From: an uncultured Candidatus Saccharibacteria bacterium
Lineage (GTDB): Bacteria; Patescibacteriota; Saccharimonadia; Saccharimonadales; Saccharimonadaceae
DNA length: 64,000 bases
Assembly (NCBI GenBank): GCA_937906385.1
Contig: CALCYQ010000004.1
Location: 62,001 to 126,000, forward strand
Reading direction: 5' to 3'
The first letter of the stretch is position 1, and every line of letters begins with the position of its first letter. A program made the translations under genes and the position numbers. Shown here in pieces: positions 50,498 through 57,980 of the stretch. Below the pieces are notes generated by a model that saw only the letters and a list, made by a program, of their open reading frames with translations, made no database searches and was not told where the DNA came from.

Positions 50498-51286
50498 ATG
50501 AATTTCGACGGATTAAATTTTAATTTACAAAGTCTCATCTCTGCGGCTACTACTGTTGTTATTGCCATCGTAGTATACCAGGCGATTCGCCTCCCGCTAA
50601 ATAAACTCAAACGCTCCAACGTTAAGGTTAGTAACGGTAAAACCACCTATTTTTCCTTCATTGGCAGCTTCATTCGCGTCATCTATATCTCAGTCGTAAT
50701 TCTCGTGCTATTGCACAACTTCGGCGTCGACGTAAGCAATCTCCTCGCCGGCATCGGAATCGCATCGGTCGCTGTCGGTCTTGCCGTACAGGACACTCTC
50801 AAGGATATTATTCGCGGCGTCTCGATTCTCTCGGAAGATTATTTCAAGATTGGCGATTACGTCACCATTAACGGCAACTCTGGCACTGTCGTCCAAACCG
50901 GCATTCGCTCAACTAAAATCAAAGACGGCCTTACTGGCAATATTATTTCCATCGCCAACCGCAATATTGAAACTGCCGAAGTTGGCGCCACTGCGATGAG
51001 CATTGATATTCCGCTCCCATACGAACTTAAGCTCGAAAAAGCCGAAGCTATTTTAAATGAAATTGTCGAAAGCTCCCGTGAGCTTGAATATGTGAACGAG
51101 TTGAACTACAAGGGCGTCAACGAATTTGGTGACTCAGCCATCATTTATCGCATTTTTGGCAAAAGCGAGAAGGGTAAACGCATTGAAGCTAAACGCGCCA
51201 TTTTGCGTCAAGTGCTCGTTGTGCTCGAAAAACACAATATTAGCGTGCCATATCCGCAAATGGATGTGCACCAGAAGAAGGACTAA
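50498..51286 (+). CDS. MscS-family small mechanosensitive channel
   Basis: A 262-aa channel with an N-terminal helix (about 12-30), two further helices (about 45-70 and 72-105) and the cytoplasmic beta domain. The pore-helix signature GIASVAVGLAVQDTLKDIIRGVSILSEDYF is present, then GDYVTINGNSGTVVQTGIRSTKI. It relieves hypo-osmotic pressure. An AAAGGA site precedes the start, and the stop overlaps the next start (TAATG). Confidence 0.9.
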   Translation: MNFDGLNFNLQSLISAATTVVIAIVVYQAIRLPLNKLKRSNVKVSNGKTTYFSFIGSFIRVIYISVVILVLLHNFGVDVSNLLAGIGIASVAVGLAVQDTLKDIIRGVSILSEDYFKIGDYVTINGNSGTVVQTGIRSTKIKDGLTGNIISIANRNIETAEVGATAMSIDIPLPYELKLEKAEAILNEIVESSRELEYVNELNYKGVNEFGDSAIIYRIFGKSEKGKRIEAKRAILRQVLVVLEKHNISVPYPQMDVHQKKD

Positions 51287-51825
51287 TGTTAAAAGCTGAT
51301 GCAGAAATTATCGTCGACGACGAGATTGTTTTGCGCCGTTTTAATCACGCCGTCGACGGTCTTAAATATGACATGATTATTGCCAACCACGACCATCTTT
51401 TGCCATGGTTGCCATGGGCGAACGCCTACGAAAAGTTCGAGGATATGCTGAACTTTACCGAAGATCAAATCAAGGCCTTTGACGACGGCAAACTCTTTGG
51501 CTACGATATTTTTTACCACGGCGAATTGGCCGGCTCCATTGATATTCACGACATCGCCGAGGATTACCGCCACTGCGACCTTGGCTACTGGCTCGACCGA
51601 GATTTTACCGGCAAGGGCATTATGACGCGTGCGGTCGCCAAGTTGACCGATTACTGCTTCGGCCATCTCGATATGCACCGAGTCGTGATTAAAGCTGCGC
51701 CCGAGAATAATGCCTCAGTAGCCGTCGCTGAACGCCTCAATTTTACGCGCGAGGCGCGTTTGCACGACGAACAGCTGCTCGACGGCAAATGGTACGACAC
51801 TTTCATTTACGTCAAAATTCAATAA
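51286..51825 (+). CDS. GNAT acetyltransferase, RimJ/RimL type
   Basis: A 179-aa GNAT protein with the RimL-like acetyl-CoA site DLGYWLDRDFTGKGIMTRAV (near 100) and the C-terminal HRVVIKAAPENNASVAVAERLNF. Family members acetylate N-termini of ribosomal proteins or small molecules; the target is unknown. Coupled to the MscS gene by a one-base overlap and followed by a terminator. Confidence 0.85.
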   Translation: MLKADAEIIVDDEIVLRRFNHAVDGLKYDMIIANHDHLLPWLPWANAYEKFEDMLNFTEDQIKAFDDGKLFGYDIFYHGELAGSIDIHDIAEDYRHCDLGYWLDRDFTGKGIMTRAVAKLTDYCFGHLDMHRVVIKAAPENNASVAVAERLNFTREARLHDEQLLDGKWYDTFIYVKIQ

Positions 51826-51859
51826 ACACTTTACAGCGTGCTACGAAGTCTCTAAAATT

Positions 51860-51890
51860 AAGAACATCCATCAGTGTGGATGTTCTTTTT
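51860..51890 (+). terminator. Intrinsic terminator after the GNAT gene
   Basis: An 11-bp perfect stem AAGAACATCCA/TGGATGTTCTT with a 6-nt loop and TTTTTA tail. Confidence 0.92.
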
Positions 51891-51923
51891 ACGCACGAAA
51901 ATGCATTTAAGGAGGTGATTTTC

Positions 51924-52166
51924 TTGCAGAAACGCAGCAAAGCAGCAGTTTCTATCATTCTCGCGCTCGTCTTTATTGTCGCCATGACTAGCGCCGCCGT
52001 AGCCGGTTCATCCGAATTCGCCATTTTACCAGCCGAGCGCACCGAGCTCATCAAAGAAGGCGAGGCGGAAAATCCTCGAAAACGATTCGACCGCCGCCAA
52101 CGCAAGCAGGTCAATCGCAACTATTACCGCCTACAATCCTACCACCGCAAAATGCTTTACCGCTAG
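51924..52166 (+). CDS. Small secreted cationic protein (80 aa)
   Basis: A TTG start with a consensus AAGGAGGTGA Shine-Dalgarno is chosen over the longer frame from 51789, which overlaps the GNAT gene and its terminator. A signal peptide (KRSKAAVSIILALVFIVAMTSAAVAG) is followed by a short acidic part and a very basic, Tyr-containing C-terminal half (RKRFDRRQRKQ, then YYRLQSYHRKMLYR). It could bind DNA, teichoic acid or membranes outside the cell, or be a peptide effector. No family recognised. Confidence 0.65.
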   Translation: MQKRSKAAVSIILALVFIVAMTSAAVAGSSEFAILPAERTELIKEGEAENPRKRFDRRQRKQVNRNYYRLQSYHRKMLYR

Positions 52167-52174
52167 CACCAAAA

Positions 52175-52200
52175 AGCCCACAGCCAGAGCGCCGTGGGCT
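52175..52200 (+). terminator. Probable intrinsic terminator
   Basis: The stem AGCCCAC/GTGGGCT with a 12-nt loop is followed by ACTTTC. The T tract is weak. Confidence 0.5.
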
Positions 52201-52307
52201 ACTTTCATGCTAATATGTTTCTATTATATCACACTTATCAAAAATAGTCAAGCATAAGCGTCCGCCACCGGCCACTCGTGCTATCTAAAAATCTCTGTAA
52301 ATTATGT

Positions 52308-52313
52308 TATAAT
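52308..52313 (+). promoter_or_regulatory. Extended -10 box, leaderless type, of gltX
   Basis: TG-T-TATAAT ends 7 nt before the ATG at 52321; the gap (AATTCCC) has no Shine-Dalgarno. Confidence 0.75.
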
Positions 52314-52320
52314 AATTCCC

Positions 52321-53772
52321 ATGAAAGCAGTTACTCGTTTTGCGCCGTCGCCGACCGGCTATATTCACATTGGAAACGTTCGCTCGGCAATTTATCCATA
52401 CCTTGTCGCCAAACAACAAGGTAAAGAAGGTACTTTCATTTTGCGCATCGAGGATACTGATCAAGCCCGCTACGTTGAGGGCGCGACCGATTTAATTAAA
52501 GATACTCTTATCTGGCTCGGCCTCGATTGGGATGAAGGCCCAGACAAGGGTGGCGATCACGGACCATATTATCAGACTCAGCGTAAAGAGATTTACTACG
52601 AATGGGCCGAAAAACTCATCGCGGCCGGTCGCGCTTATGCCGACCCAACTCCAAGTGAAACCGTCGCCAAATATCGCGAAGAGGCCAATAAAAACAAGCA
52701 GGCTTTCCTTTATCGTAATTATCGCTCAGATAAAACTCCAGAATGGAAAGTCGGTTTACCGCTCCGTTTAAAGAGTCAGCCGAAGGCCTACGATTACCAC
52801 GATGAAGTCTACGGTGACCTCCATCTTGGACCAGAAACTCAAGACGACATCATTCTTATTAAAGCCGACGGCTTACCAACCTATAACTTTGCACATATTG
52901 TTGATGACGCTACTATGGGCGTCACGCACGTCATGCGCGGTCAAGAATACTTGCCGAGCATGGGCAACTACCTTGAGCTCTACGAAGCTTTTGGCCTCGA
53001 ACGTCCAAAATTCGTCCACTTGCCACACATTCTCGCGCCGAGCGGCAACAAGAAACTCGGGAAGCGCGACGGCGCCAAATCCGCTAACGATTATCGCCAA
53101 GACGGCATCTTGCCAGAAGCGATGTTAAATTTCCTCGCTTGCCTTGGTTGGAACGATGGCACCGAGCAAGAAATCTATAGCAAGGAAGAGCTGATCGAAA
53201 AATTCGACCTCTCTCGCATTCAGCGCGCCGGCGCTCGTTACGACGAACAAAAGCTGCTCTGGCTCAATGGTCAATGGATCCGCCGTCTGTTCGAACAAGA
53301 CGCACAAGCGCTTTATGAACGTAGCAAAGATTTTTGGCCGGAAGTTGCCGCAAACTACGACGACGATTATAAATTCAAGATTTTTAACATCATTTATGAT
53401 CGCCTCAAGACACTTGGCGATCTTAAAACCATGACTAGCTACTTCTTTGAAGATCCAAAAGTCGATATGGACATGATTACTTCCAACAAAGCACTCAAGA
53501 AGCTTTCCGAGCACGAGGTTTGCGATTTGCTCCGCAAAACCGTCGCCAAACTGACTAGTATCGAAGAGTGGACGGCCGAAAAGCTCCAAGCCGCGCTTAA
53601 CGAACTACTTGAAGAAACTGGCCAAAAACCGATGACACTATTTGGTCTCATTCGCCTCAGCATCAGCTTTGCGCCATTTAGTCCAGCCTTGCACGACACG
53701 CTTGCCGTGCTCGGCAAAAACACTAGCCTCGCCCGCATGAACGCGGTCGTCACCGCCTTTGCACGCGACTAA
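52321..53772 (+). CDS. gltX: Glutamyl-tRNA synthetase
   Basis: A 483-aa class I synthetase that charges tRNA-Glu; in bacteria without GlnRS it also mischarges tRNA-Gln. Visible: FAPSPTGYIHIGNVRSAI (HIGH region), RIEDTDQARYVEG, PTYNFAHIVDD, and KLGKRDGAKS in place of KMSKS. Length is normal. Both cognate tRNAs lie in the window. Whether it is discriminating cannot be seen. Leaderless-type start; a terminator follows. Confidence 0.95.
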   Translation: MKAVTRFAPSPTGYIHIGNVRSAIYPYLVAKQQGKEGTFILRIEDTDQARYVEGATDLIKDTLIWLGLDWDEGPDKGGDHGPYYQTQRKEIYYEWAEKLIAAGRAYADPTPSETVAKYREEANKNKQAFLYRNYRSDKTPEWKVGLPLRLKSQPKAYDYHDEVYGDLHLGPETQDDIILIKADGLPTYNFAHIVDDATMGVTHVMRGQEYLPSMGNYLELYEAFGLERPKFVHLPHILAPSGNKKLGKRDGAKSANDYRQDGILPEAMLNFLACLGWNDGTEQEIYSKEELIEKFDLSRIQRAGARYDEQKLLWLNGQWIRRLFEQDAQALYERSKDFWPEVAANYDDDYKFKIFNIIYDRLKTLGDLKTMTSYFFEDPKVDMDMITSNKALKKLSEHEVCDLLRKTVAKLTSIEEWTAEKLQAALNELLEETGQKPMTLFGLIRLSISFAPFSPALHDTLAVLGKNTSLARMNAVVTAFARD

Positions 53773-53788
53773 TATATCGCAACGCCTT

Positions 53789-53815
53789 AGCCACCTCTAT
53801 TTGAGGTGGCTTTTT
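53789..53815 (+). terminator. Intrinsic terminator after gltX
   Basis: The stem AGCCACCTC/GAGGTGGCT with a 5-nt loop and a T5 tail is almost the same as the terminator at 20434-20459. Confidence 0.9.
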
Positions 53816-53836
53816 GCTTATGGTATAATAATGCTT

Positions 53837-55219
53837 ATGGATGGCATGAAAAGACCGTATCGTGGCAGCAAAATTTACGTCCGCAAGAAAAAGGGCGAAG
53901 CCGACGAGACGCTCGTAAACTTATATAAAGATAGCGAATTCGCAAAAGAAAACGCCACTCCAAAAGCGGAGCTGGCCAGCGAAGATGTCGACGAGGACAT
54001 TAGCGCATTCATTAACGACGAAGAGGATAAAGTCAAAGAGACCGACGTCCCAGTCAAAAAATCCGTCAAGGCTAAACGCAAAAAAGCCGCCATTAAAGAG
54101 AAGAAGAAGTCTAAAGCCAAAAAAACCATCGGTAAGATTATCTTTGCCACCATCCTAGTCGCACTCATCGTTTTAGGGGTGCTTTATTTGCTCATGCCTA
54201 ATCTTGAAGAAAAAGTTGTCGGCCAACAAAAGCTCGAAGAAACCGTCGCCGACGAAATCTATTATTCACCACTCACCGGGCTTGAAACTACTAATAAAGA
54301 TATTAAAGACGCTGGCGTTACCTGCATCATGATCGAAAATAGCACCGACGCACGTCCGCAATCTGGTCTCAATGAAGCTGGTATCGTCTATGAAGCCATC
54401 GCCGAAGGTGGCATTACGCGTTTTATGGCGGTTTACCAAGAAGCCAAGCCAAAACTAGTCGGCCCAATCCGTAGTGCCCGTCAAACCTTCGTCGAGCTAG
54501 CTAAGCCATATCAATGTAGTTATCTACACGTCGGCGGCGCCACCAATGCCATTAATACTCTCAAGACTTCTGGCTATCGCAACTTTGATGGCGGTTGGAA
54601 TGAAGGCAAATATGTCTTCCGCTCATCCGGCAATAGTAGTCACCGCAATGCGCTTCCATCCATGCCACGCGGTCGCTATGCGCCACACAACGTTTATACG
54701 AGTTTCGATTATATCGACAAATATAACTATGCCAACGGCTTCGGTAAGTCCACCTTCACCGGCTTCGCGCGTATTCAGCCAGATTACCGCACGCCAGTTG
54801 ACGAAATTACCGCCAGCACCATCCAAATCAACGTTTCGAGCAACTATTACAACGTTCTCTATACTTACGATAAGGCAAACAACCGCTACTTGCGTTCGCA
54901 CGTAACTGGCGGTGCACATATGAGCCTCAATGCCGACGGCAGTAAAGTCCAAAATGCCCCAACCGTCGTCGTCGCCATGAAAGTCAATGCTATCAAACGC
55001 AGTTCTGAACCAAAATATAGCGATTATGTCACTACTGGTACCGGCGATGCCTACATCTTCCAAGACGGCATTCAAATCAATGCTCGCTGGACGCGCGGTT
55101 CGGTCAATGACCCACTTAAATTTGTCGACAGTAACAACGAAGAAATCAAACTTAATCGCGGCCAAGTCTGGATAACGCTTTATCCAAGCGGTACCGGCAG
55201 CGTCAAGGCTAGTAAATAG
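53837..55219 (+). CDS. DUF3048 (YerB-like) membrane-anchored protein
   Basis: A start at MDGMKRPYRG (460 aa) is placed 7 nt after an extended -10 (TGGTATAAT). A long, Lys/Glu-rich cytoplasmic N-terminus (about 105 residues), one membrane helix (about 108-130), then a DUF3048 domain: SPLTGLETT, VTCIMIENSTDARPQSGL, YEAIAEGGITRFMAVYQ, VGPIRSARQTFVELA, and a C-terminal half with APTVVVAMKV and GDAYIFQDG. YerB-like proteins are surface lipoproteins of unknown function; here a transmembrane helix replaces the lipobox. Followed 11 nt later by the next gene. Confidence 0.85.
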   Translation: MDGMKRPYRGSKIYVRKKKGEADETLVNLYKDSEFAKENATPKAELASEDVDEDISAFINDEEDKVKETDVPVKKSVKAKRKKAAIKEKKKSKAKKTIGKIIFATILVALIVLGVLYLLMPNLEEKVVGQQKLEETVADEIYYSPLTGLETTNKDIKDAGVTCIMIENSTDARPQSGLNEAGIVYEAIAEGGITRFMAVYQEAKPKLVGPIRSARQTFVELAKPYQCSYLHVGGATNAINTLKTSGYRNFDGGWNEGKYVFRSSGNSSHRNALPSMPRGRYAPHNVYTSFDYIDKYNYANGFGKSTFTGFARIQPDYRTPVDEITASTIQINVSSNYYNVLYTYDKANNRYLRSHVTGGAHMSLNADGSKVQNAPTVVVAMKVNAIKRSSEPKYSDYVTTGTGDAYIFQDGIQINARWTRGSVNDPLKFVDSNNEEIKLNRGQVWITLYPSGTGSVKASK

Positions 55220-55230
55220 AAAGGAGCAAC

Positions 55231-56163
55231 ATGTTTGCAGGCTTTACATCAACCCCAATGCCGGGCGAAACACTTGAAGGTGGCGAAAATGGCGAAATTC
55301 AAAACCCATATTACAATCCAGGCTTCGAAGATATGGCCGAAGACCTAGCTGGCGAAGTTGCCGACGAGGGCAAGCCAACTATCCCAGAAACTGAACCGCA
55401 GCTCCAACAAGCTCAGCAAGAGGGAGCGGGCGACAATGGCTATGATTCTACCGCTCCACCAACCGAAGATGACGAAAAGCCCGATAATGCTATTACAGAC
55501 ACTTTTGGCGCCGAATGGGACAAGGGCGATTCCGCTACTAGTATTGCCGATCAGCAACAACATATTCAGCAAAATTACACCGATGGCGCCATTGAGCAAG
55601 CGAGCCAATATCTCGAAGCGACCGCCGAAGAAGCGATTCAACATGCTAACACCGATTTTGAAGGCGACGACGAGCGCACCGCTCAACAACAGGAAGATCA
55701 ACAGATTAAAAACGTTTCTGAAGCCATCACCGCTCAAGCCATGGTGGCTAATATCGAGGCTCAGAAGACCGCTGAGGCCGTCGCACTCGGCGACACCGAC
55801 GAATCCGAACATGCCGCTAAACTCGCCGAGGCTCAAAGCAAGATTGAACAGCTCGCATCCGCCGGATATATCTCCGTTCAAGACGCTGGCACTCAAGAAA
55901 TTGCCGATCGCGCCAAACAGGCCATTGCCGAAGCGCAAGATATTTCCAGAACCGCCGCGCAACAAGTTGAACAAACACGCGCAAACGTAGCCGAGGCCCA
56001 AGCCGAAGCTCAAGAGGCCGCCGATGCGCAAGCCGCAGCAAACGGCACCGATAGCCCAGAGTTGAACTTTAATAATCTCGACGACACGCTCGATGATGAG
56101 CAGAAGAAGAAAATTACCGACGCCTACGTCGCCGATAACTCAAATGCTCCAGAACGCGAATAA
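55231..56163 (+). CDS. Acidic Ala/Glu/Gln-rich helical protein, unknown
   Basis: A 310-aa cytosolic-type protein (no signal or membrane helix), acidic and rich in Ala, Glu and Gln; residues about 110-275 are predicted long helix, with IAEAQDISRTAAQQVEQTRANVAEAQ showing heptad-like spacing. No family recognised. Its AAAGGAG site and short distance place it in the transcription unit of the DUF3048 gene. A structural or scaffolding role is a guess from composition. Confidence 0.65.
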   Translation: MFAGFTSTPMPGETLEGGENGEIQNPYYNPGFEDMAEDLAGEVADEGKPTIPETEPQLQQAQQEGAGDNGYDSTAPPTEDDEKPDNAITDTFGAEWDKGDSATSIADQQQHIQQNYTDGAIEQASQYLEATAEEAIQHANTDFEGDDERTAQQQEDQQIKNVSEAITAQAMVANIEAQKTAEAVALGDTDESEHAAKLAEAQSKIEQLASAGYISVQDAGTQEIADRAKQAIAEAQDISRTAAQQVEQTRANVAEAQAEAQEAADAQAAANGTDSPELNFNNLDDTLDDEQKKKITDAYVADNSNAPERE

Positions 56164-56169
56164 AAAACG

Positions 56170-56195
56170 CCGCCAGTTTTATCTGGCGGTTTTTT
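56170..56195 (+). terminator. Intrinsic terminator
   Basis: The stem CCGCCAG/CTGGCGG with a 6-nt loop is followed by TTTTTTG. Confidence 0.9.
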
Positions 56196-56232
56196 GATGA
56201 TACAATAAAAGTAACTAGCGAGAAGGAGCTAT

Positions 56233-57828
56233 ATGTATTTCAATGAAAAAATCTTAGTCGGCAAGACTGCCGAAGGCAAAGATCTTTGTATCCTACCACA
56301 AATGGCCAACCGCCACGGTTTAATTACCGGCGCTTCCGGCTCCGGCAAAACCATTACCTTGAAGGTAATGGCCGAAAGCTTTTCCGATGCTGGCGTGCCA
56401 GTTTTTATGGCCGACGTCAAAGGTGACCTCGCCGGCACTTCGCAGCCTGGCGAAATGAGCGAAAATATCGAAAAACGCGTCAAAAAACTCGGCCTTGAAG
56501 GTTTCGACTGCAAACAATTTCCAGTACGCTTCTGGGATCTTTACGGTCAAAATGGCCACCCAATCCGCGCCACTATTGAATCCGTCGGCCCAGACGTCTT
56601 ATCGATGATGCTTGGCCTTTCCGAGGCTCAGGAAGGCAATCTCGATATCGTCTTCGAAGTTGCCAAAGACGAAGGTCTTCAGCTCATCAATCTCGCTGAT
56701 TTGCGCTCCACTTTGCAGTATGTCGCAGAGAATAAAGACAAATATATTACCAAATACGGCAATATCACCACGCAAAGCGTTGGCGTAATTCAGCGCAGTC
56801 TTCTCGCGCTCGAAAAACAAGGTGCCGACCATTTCTTTGGCGAGCCAGCTCTCGATATTAAAGATTTCTTCGCCACCGAAAGCGACGGTCGCGGCGTCAT
56901 CAACATCCTTCACGCCGTCGAACTCTTCCAGAGCCCAGACCTTTACGCGTCATTCTTACTTTGGTTACTTAATACACTCTTTGCGAGCTCGCCAGAAGTC
57001 GGCGACCTCGATAAGCCAAAGATGATTTTCTTCTTCGACGAGGCACACTTGCTCTTTAATGGTATGCCAGCTTATCGTCTCAAACGCATCGTACAGGTCG
57101 TAAAGCTCATTCGCTCCCGCGGTATTGGTCTTTACTTTGTCTCGCAAGCGCCAACCGACGTGCCAGATGAAATTCTCGCCCAAATGGGCAACCGCGTCCA
57201 GCACGCTCTCCGCGCTTACACGCCGTCTGAGCAAAAAGTCGTTAAGGCCGCCGCAAGTGCCTTCCGCGTTAACAAAGCCTTCGATACTGAAACTGCCATT
57301 TCTGAACTCGGCACCGGCGAAGCTTTGATTTCCTTCCAAGACGAAAAAGGTGCGCCAGAAATTGTCGAACGCGCTACTATCCTGCCACCACAAAGCTACA
57401 TGGGCGCCATCAACGATATGGTACGCATGAAGGTCATCAACAACAGCCCACTTTGCGGCAAATACGACGAAGCTATCGATAACGAATCCGCCCACGAAAA
57501 GATTACCAAGCATAATGAAGAAAAAGCCGCCGCTGCTGCCGCCGAAGAACAACGTAAAATCGAAGAAAAAGAAGCCGCCGCTAAAGCTAAAGAAGAGGCG
57601 CGCATCGAGAAGGAACACCAAAAGCAGCTCGCTCTTGAAGAAAAGCAGAAACTTGCCTTGCAACGCGAGCAGGAGAAACTTGCCGCCAAAAAAGCCGCCG
57701 AAGAAGAGAAGCAAAAAGCCAAACTCGGCAAGAAAATTGAAAAATATGGCGACCGTTTTATTGGCAATATCGCCGGCAAGGCTGGCACTAAGCTTGCAGA
57801 CAAGATGTTTAAGAACATTTTTAAGTAG
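56233..57828 (+). CDS. HerA-like ATPase, YjgR/DUF853 type
   Basis: A 531-aa P-loop ATPase of the HerA/FtsK clan: Walker A GASGSGKT (near 34), ADVKGDLAG, Walker B IFFFDEAHLLF (near 265), an R-finger-type LIRSRGIGLYFVSQAP and QMGNRVQHALRAYTPSEQ. DUF853 members have unknown roles; HerA homologues translocate along DNA. The last 100 residues are a highly charged Lys/Glu/Ala coiled coil (EEKAAAAAAEEQRKIEE and on) not found in typical members. AAGGAG site upstream. Confidence 0.85.
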   Translation: MYFNEKILVGKTAEGKDLCILPQMANRHGLITGASGSGKTITLKVMAESFSDAGVPVFMADVKGDLAGTSQPGEMSENIEKRVKKLGLEGFDCKQFPVRFWDLYGQNGHPIRATIESVGPDVLSMMLGLSEAQEGNLDIVFEVAKDEGLQLINLADLRSTLQYVAENKDKYITKYGNITTQSVGVIQRSLLALEKQGADHFFGEPALDIKDFFATESDGRGVINILHAVELFQSPDLYASFLLWLLNTLFASSPEVGDLDKPKMIFFFDEAHLLFNGMPAYRLKRIVQVVKLIRSRGIGLYFVSQAPTDVPDEILAQMGNRVQHALRAYTPSEQKVVKAAASAFRVNKAFDTETAISELGTGEALISFQDEKGAPEIVERATILPPQSYMGAINDMVRMKVINNSPLCGKYDEAIDNESAHEKITKHNEEKAAAAAAEEQRKIEEKEAAAKAKEEARIEKEHQKQLALEEKQKLALQREQEKLAAKKAAEEEKQKAKLGKKIEKYGDRFIGNIAGKAGTKLADKMFKNIFK

Positions 57829-57869
57829 GCTTATATCACATCACCTCTTGAAATCTGCATAAAAAGGAC

Positions 57870-57942
57870 TATAATCAAAATCGCATACCACTGAAGGGAG
57901 GGTATGTGATTTTTTTGGGTGAGAGCAAATCTGTCTGCTCTC
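57870..57942 (+). promoter_or_regulatory. Promoter and attenuator-like leader of the H+-PPase gene
   Basis: TATAAT (57870-57875) begins a leader of about 100 nt. A 10-bp stem (57880-57889 with 57901-57910, one G-T pair, 11-nt loop) is directly followed by a T7 run: an intrinsic-terminator shape before the gene. A second hairpin (GAGAGCA/TGCTCTC, 57921-57927 with 57936-57942) comes next, then AGAGGAGG and the start. The loop's CTGAAGG could pair with CCTTATCAG near 57950-57965, giving an alternative fold. No known riboswitch class recognised. Confidence 0.6.
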
Positions 57943-57980
57943 TGTAAACCCCTTGCACCTTATCAGAGGAGGTTATGTGT

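Noticed and set aside
20434..53815. The two near-identical GCCACCTC hairpins (20434-20459 and 53789-53815) as a mobile repeat family
   Set aside because: Both are plain rho-independent terminators at gene ends with T runs; similarity is limited to the stem and a few flanking bases.
54623..55165. Minus-strand open frame of 180 codons opposite the DUF3048 gene
   Set aside because: The plus strand has a recognised family and promoter; the minus frame has no SD and no family match.
55345..56031. Long minus-strand open frame (228 codons) opposite the acidic Ala/Glu-rich gene
   Set aside because: It mirrors the GC-biased third positions of the plus-strand gene, has no promoter or SD, and its Leu/Gly-rich translation is what an Ala/Glu/Gln-rich gene gives on the other strand.
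57901..57942. Fluoride (crcB) riboswitch in the hppA leader
   Set aside because: The leader has no match to the conserved fluoride aptamer bases that I can recall; only generic hairpins are seen.
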